In this document: positions 28,285 through 36,706 of the stretch, one piece after another
Layout of the letters: each line of letters starts with the position of its first letter
Numbering within the stretch: the stretch's first letter is position 1
The notes under the pieces: generated by a model
What the model saw: only the letters and a program-made list of their open reading frames with translations
Databases searched by the model: none
What the model was told of the DNA's origin: nothing
Translations under genes and position numbers: made by a program
Assembly (NCBI RefSeq): GCF_001412215.1
Contig: NZ_LLWP01000001.1
Coordinates: 372,001-436,000 of the forward strand
DNA from: Pedobacter sp. Hv1
GTDB taxonomy: Bacteria > Bacteroidota > Bacteroidia > Sphingobacteriales > Sphingobacteriaceae
Direction of reading: 5' to 3'
DNA length: 64,000 nt

Positions 28285-29181
28285 ATGGTAAATTTAGAAT
28301 GGTACCGCACCTTTAAGGCAATCTATAAAACGGGTACTTTAACCGGTGCAGCAGAGGTGCTTTTCATTTCGCAACCCGGTGCCAGTTTGCACCTTACCTC
28401 TTTAGAGAGTTATGTAGGTTACAAATTGTTTGAACGTACAGGCCGCAAAATGATCCCTACAGAAAAGGGAAAAGTGTTTTACAATGCTGTGATTGATCCC
28501 TTGACTAAATTGGAGGAAGTAGAAAAGACTTTTCAGAAAAGCACAGAAAAACATACACCTACCATTAGTGTAGGCATGTGTTTCGAAACCTTTCAGCTTA
28601 CTTTAGAGCAATATGTACATACCCTGCCTTTTAATGTAATTATCCGTTTTGGCGAGTACCGCGAAATGCTTAACAACTTGGAGAAAGGTATTTTAGATCT
28701 GATTATTACCCCGCAAAGGGGTACATCAACCAATATTGTACATGAGGCTTTTTCTTCTGAAACCATTGTATTGGTAGGTGGTAATGATACAGATACTAAA
28801 GCTTTTAAAGCCTTATTAAACAAGGGCGATCTTGATGCAGCTGAACAATGGTTAAAGGCCGAGAAGTGGTATGGTACCACAGGCGATATGGAACATTTGT
28901 TTAGGTTTTGGCAGCTCAACTTTAATAAAAACCCCGATTTTAGACCTAACTATATTGTACCAAACTTGAATTCTATTGTCCGTTGTTTAACTGGTGGTAA
29001 GGGTTTGGCCATTGTTCCTGATTTTTTATGTCGCAAAGAAGTAGAAGCCGGACAGGTTAAACTGGTTTGGGAAGGACATACACCTTTGCAGAACGTATTG
29101 TATTTTGGCAATCGAAAGAAAACAGTTTACGTAGACGAGATCAATTTGATTAAAGACTTGTTTAGGAAAATGATGGGGTAA
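28285..29181 (+). CDS. LysR-family transcriptional regulator
   Basis: 298 residues from the ATG at 28285, which puts the helix-turn-helix at the N-terminus (EWYRTFKAIYKTGTLTGAAE, FISQPGASLHLTSLESYVGY) as expected. A longer frame would prepend 39 residues that overlap the promoter. The C-terminal part is the usual ligand-binding domain. By divergent arrangement it probably regulates mdaB in response to a quinone or oxidative cue, which is inference. Confidence 0.9.
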   Translation: MVNLEWYRTFKAIYKTGTLTGAAEVLFISQPGASLHLTSLESYVGYKLFERTGRKMIPTEKGKVFYNAVIDPLTKLEEVEKTFQKSTEKHTPTISVGMCFETFQLTLEQYVHTLPFNVIIRFGEYREMLNNLEKGILDLIITPQRGTSTNIVHEAFSSETIVLVGGNDTDTKAFKALLNKGDLDAAEQWLKAEKWYGTTGDMEHLFRFWQLNFNKNPDFRPNYIVPNLNSIVRCLTGGKGLAIVPDFLCRKEVEAGQVKLVWEGHTPLQNVLYFGNRKKTVYVDEINLIKDLFRKMMG

Positions 29182-29447
29182 AGTAGAAAGTTATAAGTTG
29201 TACGTTTTAAGTTATAAGTGGAAAGTTTTAAGTTGTACGTTATAAGTTCAAGGTTTTACGTTATAAGTGGGCAATATTCACAAAATGTGATGACATCGGA
29301 GTTTATTCACAAAATTGGGATACTTTGCTAAGTCTTTATACTTTGTACTAACTACTTTTTACTAACCTATTCCCTACTTAAACTAATGAACAAGTGAACC
29401 AATGAACTAATTAGCATCATGTCTTTATACTTTGTACTAAGTACTTT
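29182..29447. repeat. Spacer of degenerate short-word repeats
   Basis: Repeated variants of TTATAAGTTGTACGTT and GTTATAAGTTCAAGG, then TTTATACTTTGTACTAA and CAATGAACTAATTA. No gene. The words CTTTATACTTTGTACTAA and AATGAACC also occur near 18.5 kb. Confidence 0.6.
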
Positions 29448-31802
29448 TTACTTGAAATAAATCTTAAACGTAGTGCCTTTACCCGGATTACTCTCTACAT
29501 CAATTTTACCACCCATAGATTCGATCTGGTTTTTAGAAATAAACAGGCCTAAACCTCGGGCATCGGCATTGCCATTAAAGGTCTGGTAAATACCAAACAT
29601 CTTACTGCCATGTTTGTTCAAATCTATACCTACTCCGTTGTCTGATACTCTGAGCACCTGCTGCCCATCTTCTTCAAAACAGGTTAAAGTAATTACAGGT
29701 TTACGGTCTGGGTGACTATACCTAAGTGCATTAGAAACAAGGTTAAGCAAAATACTCTCTAAATAAGCCTTGTTATAATTGATCACAATATCCTGACCTA
29801 TTTTATTTACGATCTGTGCTTCTCTATTTAAGATCTGTGCATTTTGCGTGGCCAAGGTTTTAGCAATGTACACGCTCAGATTTAAAGGCTCTACTACTGT
29901 ATCTATACTGGTTTGTATATTTACAATGTTATTAAGGTTAAACAAGGTCTCGTTTAAGTTGCCAGCTACTGTTTTTAAAAGCTGGATCATCTCATCTCTA
30001 TCATCCTCGGTCTTGGCACTCTCTATCAAAGCAGAAATGCCTTGAATGTTACTGGCATGCGAACGCAGGTTGTGCGACACAATGTAAGAAAAGTTTAACA
30101 AGCGTTTATTTTGTTCGGTTACCAAAGTAAATGATTTGTTTAACGCAGTTTCTGCTTCTTTTCTGCTGGTAATATCAATCATTACCCCTCTTAATTTGGT
30201 AGGCTGATCTGGCTCTTCTATTACGGTAACAATATCTCTGATCCAAACTACAGTACCATCTTTGGCCAACATCCGGTATTCAGCATCATGTTGTTTACCT
30301 GCGCTAATATATTGGCCGAGGTAGGCTTTCATGTGTGTTACTTCATCTGGATGCAGGTGATCTATCCAAAAACTGGGGCTGCTCTTCCACTCTTCAACGC
30401 CATAGCCTAAAATATCTGTAATCTTTTTACTTACAAAGCTACACTGATGCGTAGCTAAATCGCCCTCCCAAACAATACCGTCAATAGTGTTAATTAAGGA
30501 TTCTATTCTTTTTTGCGAATCGATGATCAACTGCTCTTCTTCCTTGCGTTTGGTTACATCCTCTACAATTACAATATGGTTATTGGGTTCTTCACCCTCA
30601 TTCCATAATGGGGTAATAATCACGTTGCCCCATATCAAATTGCCATCCTTTTTAAGGTATCTTTCTTCTTTGTTAAATTGTCTGATCTGCCCAGATAACA
30701 ATTTTTTAAACAAAATACCATCTTCGGCCAAATCATCGGGATAGATGATAGATTTGATCTTTTTTTGCATCAGCTCTTCTTTGCTGTAGCCTAAAAAATT
30801 GCACAGGTATTGGTTCACTTCTAAAATTTGACCAGTTATGGAATTAACTCTTGCAATGCCGATGGCTGCGTGGTCGAAAATCTTTTTAAACTTACTTTCG
30901 GTATCTATCAGTTTCGATTCCTGGTTACGGAAACGAACTTGCAATAGTGCCTGCTTTTTAAGGAGTTTGATGAGCAGATAAGTAGAAAGTATAGCTAAGC
31001 CAAATCCAAAAATAATGGCACTTAATATTTCAAGCCAAGTATCGTAAGGATTGGTATTGATGATATATAATTTCCAATCGCCATCTGGGAAAACCACCGA
31101 TTTGGAGATTTCTTTTGACACATCGATATTCAATGGCAAAAAGAACTCTTCCTTTTTGGTCAGCTCATTTATTTTAGAAAACTGGAATTTATAATGTTCG
31201 TACTTGCTATTGTCTATACCTGCATTTTTAAAAAGCACATCGAGTTTGATCACTACAGCAGAAAAGCCCCAAAACTTATTATTGATGTACAATGGCAATC
31301 TGCCTACTACCCCAATTCCCCCCTGGGTAAGTTTAACAGGGCCTTGAAAGTACATTTTACGACTCTGGATCGTTTTGTTGACTTCTAAAACGGTTCGTTC
31401 TACACTTTTAAACAAGTCTAGATTCAATACCTTTTCATTGCCTTTATAAGGATAAACGTACTTGATTACTCCATTGGGCACCAACTGTACTGCCTGTAGA
31501 TCTGGATTAGACTTGATCAGCTTCTCTGCTACGCCTTCAAAATTAATGGGTTCGCCATCGTTATTTACAGTTAGGGCTAAAGTTAATGCTACAGTATAGC
31601 TGTTTTTTAAAGATTGTTCTATGTTTTTTTCGGCAGCTTCCAGTATGTTAGACAATTGGTTCTGCTTGTTCTCTTTAAATAGTTGGTAACGCTGCATTAC
31701 AATTAATGAAATGAAGGTTAGCAACACAAGGAAGAAGATGGCACCTGTTCTTTTTGGTCTCGACAAAAACCAGATGCTCAACTTAGAAGACTTTTTGTCC
31801 AT
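29448..31802 (-). CDS. Membrane sensor histidine kinase with CHASE-like and PAS domains
   Basis: 784 residues. TM1 about 19-37, a periplasmic CHASE-like sensor (about 70-255, with GVVGRLPLYINNKFWGF), TM2 about 258-284, PAS/PAC 1 (about 305-420, IFDHAAIGIARV), PAS/PAC 2 (about 430-550, WVRDIVTVIE-like end), then HisKA with His577 in SYIVSHNLRSH and a HATPase with DNGVGI near 721 and GLGLFISKNQ. It senses an extracellular signal; no response regulator is adjacent. It is transcribed alone. Confidence 0.92.
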   Translation of the reverse strand: MDKKSSKLSIWFLSRPKRTGAIFFLVLLTFISLIVMQRYQLFKENKQNQLSNILEAAEKNIEQSLKNSYTVALTLALTVNNDGEPINFEGVAEKLIKSNPDLQAVQLVPNGVIKYVYPYKGNEKVLNLDLFKSVERTVLEVNKTIQSRKMYFQGPVKLTQGGIGVVGRLPLYINNKFWGFSAVVIKLDVLFKNAGIDNSKYEHYKFQFSKINELTKKEEFFLPLNIDVSKEISKSVVFPDGDWKLYIINTNPYDTWLEILSAIIFGFGLAILSTYLLIKLLKKQALLQVRFRNQESKLIDTESKFKKIFDHAAIGIARVNSITGQILEVNQYLCNFLGYSKEELMQKKIKSIIYPDDLAEDGILFKKLLSGQIRQFNKEERYLKKDGNLIWGNVIITPLWNEGEEPNNHIVIVEDVTKRKEEEQLIIDSQKRIESLINTIDGIVWEGDLATHQCSFVSKKITDILGYGVEEWKSSPSFWIDHLHPDEVTHMKAYLGQYISAGKQHDAEYRMLAKDGTVVWIRDIVTVIEEPDQPTKLRGVMIDITSRKEAETALNKSFTLVTEQNKRLLNFSYIVSHNLRSHASNIQGISALIESAKTEDDRDEMIQLLKTVAGNLNETLFNLNNIVNIQTSIDTVVEPLNLSVYIAKTLATQNAQILNREAQIVNKIGQDIVINYNKAYLESILLNLVSNALRYSHPDRKPVITLTCFEEDGQQVLRVSDNGVGIDLNKHGSKMFGIYQTFNGNADARGLGLFISKNQIESMGGKIDVESNPGKGTTFKIYFK

Positions 31803-32099
31803 AAGTATTATATCTGATTAAGGAGTGCCATTGGTATGAGTTTAGTTGAGGGCATAAATTTAGTTGCGTTAAATATAGCAAAATTGGCAATAGTGTAACA
31901 ACAATTTTAACTTAAAGAAATTTACTTAAAAGAAAAAACACTTGATAAAAACGAAACAACAAAAACGCAACAAGCTATAAAACAACATATTAACACAAAA
32001 AACAACACAAACTAAAACATTTAGACGATTTAACCTATAGTCAAAATTTTGGCACCTTAGTGTGGAGTTGTTTTTAGATGGTTACGTATTTGATACTTG
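31803..32099. other. Upstream region of the PAS kinase, strand-asymmetric
   Basis: About 300 bp between two reverse-strand genes. From about 31920 to 32030 the forward strand is almost only A and C with few G (AACAACAAAAACGCAACAAG), so the transcribed strand is T/G-rich. No gene or clear hairpin is seen. A single half-site AGTGTAA occurs near 31887. Confidence 0.4.
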
Positions 32100-32831
32100 T
32101 TATTTAAGTTTACCTAACAGTTCTATTGCTTTTTGATAGTGCGTGGTTCCTTCCGGGATTTTTTGGAGCCATATTTTACAATCGGATTTTTGATCTTCTT
32201 TTAAATAACTCATTGCAATAGCATAAGCTGCATCATATTTAAAAACAGATTCGTTACCATATACTGGTGTCAATATACTTCTAGCTTCAACCAACTTATT
32301 AATTTCAATTAAACTTAAACCATAATAGTAATGGATCATTGCATTTTCTGGTTGTTGTTGGACAAGTTTGGCCAATAGATTTTGAGCCTCTACATATTTT
32401 TGATCATTAAAAAGGACGGCCGCTTTATCTAGATCGGTAATTTTTTCGGCGCCTCTTTCGGTTACCAGCATCTGCGCATCAATATGGTAGGTTTGATAAA
32501 GGTTGCTACGCCAAGGTGCCCAAACCAAAAGTCCAATAATTAAAACTGCAGCTACACCACTTAACCATTTAAGGTTGGTTTTAAATGAAACTACTTTAGG
32601 CGCTGCAAAGTATTGAGCCCCTGTATGCTTCAATGTTTCTTTAAAGGCAATATCTTGTTGATCTGGTGCCAATTGTATTTTTAAACGCTGATGAACGTGC
32701 TTATAATCTTTTAAATGCTCCTGCAATTCAGTATCGCTTTGCATACGCATTTCAAAATCGGCATTTTCAGCTTCATCCATATCGCCCTCTACATAGCGGG
32801 CTGTTAATAAGATTTTATCCTCAGTCATCAT
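32100..32831 (-). CDS. Membrane TPR protein, putative anti-sigma factor
   Basis: 243 residues. An N-terminal cytoplasmic part (1-80, acidic, YVEGDMDEAENADFEMRM, like the start of anti-sigma domains), one membrane helix (89-106, WLSGVAAVLIIGLLVWAP) and a periplasmic TPR region (about 135-240). It begins 2 bp after the ECF sigma stop codon, so the two are translationally coupled. It most likely holds the sigma factor at the membrane and listens to periplasmic proteins through its TPR part. No zinc-finger HxxxCxxC motif is visible. Confidence 0.75.
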   Translation of the reverse strand: MMTEDKILLTARYVEGDMDEAENADFEMRMQSDTELQEHLKDYKHVHQRLKIQLAPDQQDIAFKETLKHTGAQYFAAPKVVSFKTNLKWLSGVAAVLIIGLLVWAPWRSNLYQTYHIDAQMLVTERGAEKITDLDKAAVLFNDQKYVEAQNLLAKLVQQQPENAMIHYYYGLSLIEINKLVEARSILTPVYGNESVFKYDAAYAIAMSYLKEDQKSDCKIWLQKIPEGTTHYQKAIELLGKLK

Positions 32832-32833
32832 TT

Positions 32834-33394
32834 CTATTGATTAATCTGCACCATTTTAATTAGGCTTGCCATACATTCCGACTTCTTTTTTCTTAAATAG
32901 CCATAAGTTACGCCCAGGGCCTCAGCCACTTTTTCTTGTGCCTCGCCCTGCATGCTCCATTTAATAATTTCTTTACAGCGTTCGCCTAGTTTTTCAAAGG
33001 CTTTTAAAAATAAAGTAGTCTGTTCTTTTTCTTCTTCCAAGCGCTCTGCCTGTTCAAATGTATCTTCGCCAATATGTAATAAATCATCCTCTCCTTTTGT
33101 TACCGGTGAAATTGATCTTTTTTTCAGTTCATTGAGCCATTTGCGTTTGCACACCAATAGCAAAAAGGGCTCAAAAGGGCAACTGAGCTGTAAATCTTTG
33201 TATTTGGCCTGATTATACACATCAACCAAAGACTCTTGAAAAATATCTTCGGCATCGTTAGCTGTACCATTATTAAATACAATAAACGATTTTACTTTGC
33301 CTGCACATTTTTTATAGATCTCATTAATTACTGCGGCATCATTATTTACCAACCCAATAAGATAGCGTTGATCTAGATGTACTGCTTTGGCCAT
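32834..33394 (-). CDS. ECF-type RNA polymerase sigma factor
   Basis: 186 residues. Region 2 (about 20-95, NDAEDIFQESLVDVYNQ, CPFEPFLLLVCKRKWLNEL) and region 4 helix-turn-helix (about 130-180, KEIIKWSMQGEAQEKVAEAL, GVTYGYLRKKKSECM) are clear. It directs RNA polymerase to specialised promoters. It is divergent from a lipoprotein-PKD-CHAT series, and a GTAAC..CGTC-like sequence lies between them. It is followed by its putative anti-sigma partner. Confidence 0.92.
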   Translation of the reverse strand: MAKAVHLDQRYLIGLVNNDAAVINEIYKKCAGKVKSFIVFNNGTANDAEDIFQESLVDVYNQAKYKDLQLSCPFEPFLLLVCKRKWLNELKKRSISPVTKGEDDLLHIGEDTFEQAERLEEEKEQTTLFLKAFEKLGERCKEIIKWSMQGEAQEKVAEALGVTYGYLRKKKSECMASLIKMVQINQ

Positions 33395-33472
33395 TGACGA
33401 TTGATTTTAAACGTTTTGTGCTCTAATTTAACCTTTCTTGTCCATTGCCAAAAAAAAATCGAAAATAAAGGG

Positions 33473-33494
33473 GTAACAAATTTCCGATCCGTCT
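33473..33494 (+). promoter_or_regulatory. Candidate ECF-sigma promoter
   Basis: GTAACAAA at 33473-33480 and CGTCTG at 33490-33495 resemble the AAC and CGTC elements of ECF promoters, in the spacer between the sigma gene and the divergent lipoprotein gene. The spacing (12 nt between AAC and CGTC) is shorter than in model ECF promoters, so this is tentative. Confidence 0.4.
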
Positions 33495-33573
33495 GATATA
33501 TCATCAAACCCTATGAAATGGCCGACGCTGAAAAGCCTTAAAAAGAGTAAGCAGTTTTTAAAATATAGAAATC

Positions 33574-34539
33574 ATGAAAAAGTTAAACTTAAAATCAGTA
33601 TTAGTTGCCCTTATTGTTTTATGTATGGTAGCCTGCAAAAAAGATGGCGCAACCAATGGCAACGTTGCAAAAACCGCTAAAGAATTTGTAGCCTTATTTG
33701 GCCCACAAAAACAAACCTTTACCATTAATGCCACCACCGCAAATACCTTAACCCTAAAAGGTGGTACGGTAATTACCATTCCGGCTAACGCTTTTAAAAT
33801 TGCAGGTGCACCAGTTACAGGTCAGGTTACCATAGAAGCAATGGAAATGTTAAAAAGAAGCGATGTATTATTTAGTGGTACCAATACCAACCACATTAGT
33901 GGTGCGCCATTGGCATCTGATGGTTTTATCTTTATCAATGCGAAAGTTGGCAATAGTGACGTTGACAAGACCCTAGCTTCACCCCTAGCCATTAAAATAC
34001 CTGCCACCAGAACAGGGTTTACCCAAATTTGGGAAGGCGTAGAAAATGCAGGTGCCGCAGCAAACCAAATGGCTTGGCAAGCACCAAAGATAAATGCAAA
34101 TGGTGCCCCATTCGAGGCAAACCCAATCAACGGTTTTTACAACTTTAACTTTGGCACTTTAGGTTGGATCAATTGCGATGTATTCTATAGCTATACCAAC
34201 CCTAAAACAACCGTTAGAGTTGAGGTATTGAACAATCCTGGCAACATGGCTACCTTTATGGCCTATACCGGCGAAACATTTGTATTCTTTTGTGCAAAAG
34301 GAAGCAATGTAGCCGCTCAATTGTATACCCCAGATGGACCCAACAAAGTAAAAAGCTACGACAACCTAATGCCAATTGGCGTACAGGGCAAATTCCTTTC
34401 TTTCTGTATCAAAGATGGCAAATACTATTATGCAGAATTGGAAACTACGGTTGTTGCTAGTCAAAACATTAGTTTAAGTTTAATAGAAACTACCGAAGCA
34501 CAGGTGCAAGCGGCCATTACCAGCTTAAATACGTATTAA
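33574..34539 (+). CDS. Lipoprotein of the ECF/CHAT locus
   Basis: 321 residues, lipobox Cys21 (VLCMVAC) followed by KKDGATNG. The mature protein is beta-rich, with TLTLKGGTVITIPANAFKIA and TGQVTIEAMEMLKRSDVLFS. This pattern resembles carboxypeptidase-regulatory/ZU5-like surface domains, but I cannot name a family. It probably sits on the outer membrane. It is divergent from the sigma factor and first of a series that ends in the CHAT gene; a terminator-like hairpin follows it. Confidence 0.7.
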   Translation: MKKLNLKSVLVALIVLCMVACKKDGATNGNVAKTAKEFVALFGPQKQTFTINATTANTLTLKGGTVITIPANAFKIAGAPVTGQVTIEAMEMLKRSDVLFSGTNTNHISGAPLASDGFIFINAKVGNSDVDKTLASPLAIKIPATRTGFTQIWEGVENAGAAANQMAWQAPKINANGAPFEANPINGFYNFNFGTLGWINCDVFYSYTNPKTTVRVEVLNNPGNMATFMAYTGETFVFFCAKGSNVAAQLYTPDGPNKVKSYDNLMPIGVQGKFLSFCIKDGKYYYAELETTVVASQNISLSLIETTEAQVQAAITSLNTY

Positions 34540-34556
34540 AAATAAAAACCAATTGG

Positions 34557-34588
34557 AAGGTGAAGCTGTAACCGGCTTCACCTTTTTT
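34557..34588 (+). terminator. Terminator or attenuator after the lipoprotein gene
   Basis: A 10 bp perfect stem, AAGGTGAAGC (34557-34566) with GCTTCACCTT (34575-34584), an 8 nt loop and a T run. It separates the lipoprotein gene from the next gene 34 bp on, so read-through may set their ratio. Confidence 0.85.
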
Positions 34589-34621
34589 GCATTTTGTAGA
34601 TAAAAATATATAAATTTAATA

Positions 34622-36610
34622 ATGATGAGATCGCTACTCTTAGTTTTATGGTGCCTTGGTTTAACTACAGTTTCTGCACAAGTATTGCCCACAGATACTG
34701 TACCCGCCATTGTTAATTATACCACCAAAGATGGTATTACCCAATTTAGCTCAGAATTGAGGCCGTTAAGACAAATTGCTGGTGCTCCTGCCCCATTTTA
34801 CACCTACTTTTGGGAATTTGGTGATGGCGGCTTTAGTTTTGAAAAGAATCCCTTCCATATCTATAAAAGTACAGACCCTGTAATGGTAAGACTTTTTGCT
34901 ACCAATCTTTATGATGATGGCAAACGACCACCTACCAAACCTAAACCAATTAAACCAGGAGCAAGTAAACCCATGTTACTGTTAGCCTCGAATAGTAAAG
35001 AGCCTACTTTATTTAAAATGGGCGGCAACATAGAAATGAAAAGCAATTGCATGCCCAAACCTGGCGATGACATGATGGTGGTATTTGGCTACCGGAACAA
35101 AGCCACCAATGCCCAACAGAACATAAGTGGTACTGTAGCTATTTTATACAATGATAGAGAATTTGCCAACAATAACTTTGTTCTACAAGAAAGTAGGGCC
35201 TATAACGGCGAGAAAAAAACCGATCTAAAATCGATGTTGAATGTGGCCTATTTGCCAGGTGCGAAAAAGCCGATCTATTATGCTTCAATAAACAACGAGC
35301 TGCCAGCCACTAATCAGGCTGATGCAAACATCTTATTAAAGGATAAGGCCAAAGATTTTAAAAATCACGAAAGCTGGCGTTTTGAGAATTTGAAACAGAA
35401 TGAAGAACGTTTTTTGTTTATGCATTTTAAAACTACACCAGAAATGTTAAAGGATACCAATGCGGTGGTTCGGATTTCGGCTGTTTTTATCCCTGATAAT
35501 CCTTTGATCGAAACTGAGTTTTTTAACATGGAATTACAGATTGTAGCCTCTCACGACCCGAATAAAATGGTATTGAAAAAAAGTAGAATGAATTATCGAC
35601 TTACTGGAAAAAACAGGGAATTGAGTTATAAGATCCGTTTCCAAAATACGGGTAAAGGTCCAGCAAAAAAAGTAGATGTGGCCGTAAATATCTCTGAAGT
35701 ATTTGATCCCACTACCCTAAAAATAACAGGTACCAAACCAGAAGTGGTCAATTGCGATTCGGCCTATACCAATCAAAGTTGCATCAAAACCATCATGGGG
35801 AAAGACAGTGTACATTTTGTATTTAGCAACATCTATCTGCCTGGACTCGATCAAAAAGGTGTTAACGATGCCGACTCTACCATGGGCTTTGTAGCCTATA
35901 CCATTAAGTTTAAAGAAAAACCTAAAAAACTACCCATCAAAAGTGGAGCTGCCATTGTATTTGACAAAAACGAGCCCATTTATACCAACAGAGCAGTTGG
36001 CCGATTTAAAATGGGGCTCTCCCCTGCCCTTATTTTGGGTTATGGCTTTCCATTTAAAACAGATAATAAAAATTACCTAAACAATAAAAACATGGTAATT
36101 GGAGCTAGTTTAGCACCTTATTCGCCTTACAAAATTTATTGGCAAGTTGAGTTGTACCTCAATTCTTTTAAAGAAAGTAGCTTTTTAGTTGAATCTGACA
36201 CCAAAAGAAGGGATACGATTATTAACCAAAAACCCCAGTTTATTGTTAAAAAAGATTATACCCGAACAGAAAAGATTACCACCATCAATGCAGTTCCTTT
36301 ACAGGTAAGATACAACTTGAATACTTTTATAGGTGTTGGAGCAGGCACTTTAGTGTCTTTAGATCTTTATCAAAAAGCTACTGATGTTTTAGACTATACT
36401 TTTAGCCCCAATGCTGCAGGTGTAGCAGAGCCTAACCTACAGGTGATTGCCAATGAAGCGAAAAAAAACTTTGCTGATGCAAGGGTTTCATTTTTTACAG
36501 ATGTACAGTTGGGCTTGGTTAGGGTTGGCCCTTCTATTGGTTTTAGATACCTTTACGATCCGAAGACAAACAATAACCGAATGGCTACCTATGTAACTTG
36601 GAAGTTCTAG
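34622..36610 (+). CDS. PKD-domain protein with outer-membrane barrel-like C-terminus
   Basis: 662 residues. A signal peptide (1-20, TTVSAQ) and a PKD-like domain (about 45-110, YTYFWEFGDGGFSFEKNPFH) are followed by a proline/lysine linker and a DUF11-like region (about 320-450, YKIRFQNTGKGPAKKVDVAV). The C-terminal third has alternating strands (ALILGYGFPF, VIGASLAPYSPYKIYWQVEL, VRYNLNTFIGVGAG, RVGPSIGFRYLYD) and ends in Phe, like an outer-membrane barrel. It probably exposes the PKD part. It lies between a lipoprotein and a CHAT gene. The function is unknown. Confidence 0.7.
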   Translation: MMRSLLLVLWCLGLTTVSAQVLPTDTVPAIVNYTTKDGITQFSSELRPLRQIAGAPAPFYTYFWEFGDGGFSFEKNPFHIYKSTDPVMVRLFATNLYDDGKRPPTKPKPIKPGASKPMLLLASNSKEPTLFKMGGNIEMKSNCMPKPGDDMMVVFGYRNKATNAQQNISGTVAILYNDREFANNNFVLQESRAYNGEKKTDLKSMLNVAYLPGAKKPIYYASINNELPATNQADANILLKDKAKDFKNHESWRFENLKQNEERFLFMHFKTTPEMLKDTNAVVRISAVFIPDNPLIETEFFNMELQIVASHDPNKMVLKKSRMNYRLTGKNRELSYKIRFQNTGKGPAKKVDVAVNISEVFDPTTLKITGTKPEVVNCDSAYTNQSCIKTIMGKDSVHFVFSNIYLPGLDQKGVNDADSTMGFVAYTIKFKEKPKKLPIKSGAAIVFDKNEPIYTNRAVGRFKMGLSPALILGYGFPFKTDNKNYLNNKNMVIGASLAPYSPYKIYWQVELYLNSFKESSFLVESDTKRRDTIINQKPQFIVKKDYTRTEKITTINAVPLQVRYNLNTFIGVGAGTLVSLDLYQKATDVLDYTFSPNAAGVAEPNLQVIANEAKKNFADARVSFFTDVQLGLVRVGPSIGFRYLYDPKTNNNRMATYVTWKF

Positions 36611-36706
36611 CTTTTTTTAGTCCATAGTCTAAGATTTGTTGTGGAGCTAAGGATTAATCTATAAGCTAAATAATTTCTTTAAATTAGCTGAAATGCAATC
36701 CTATTT

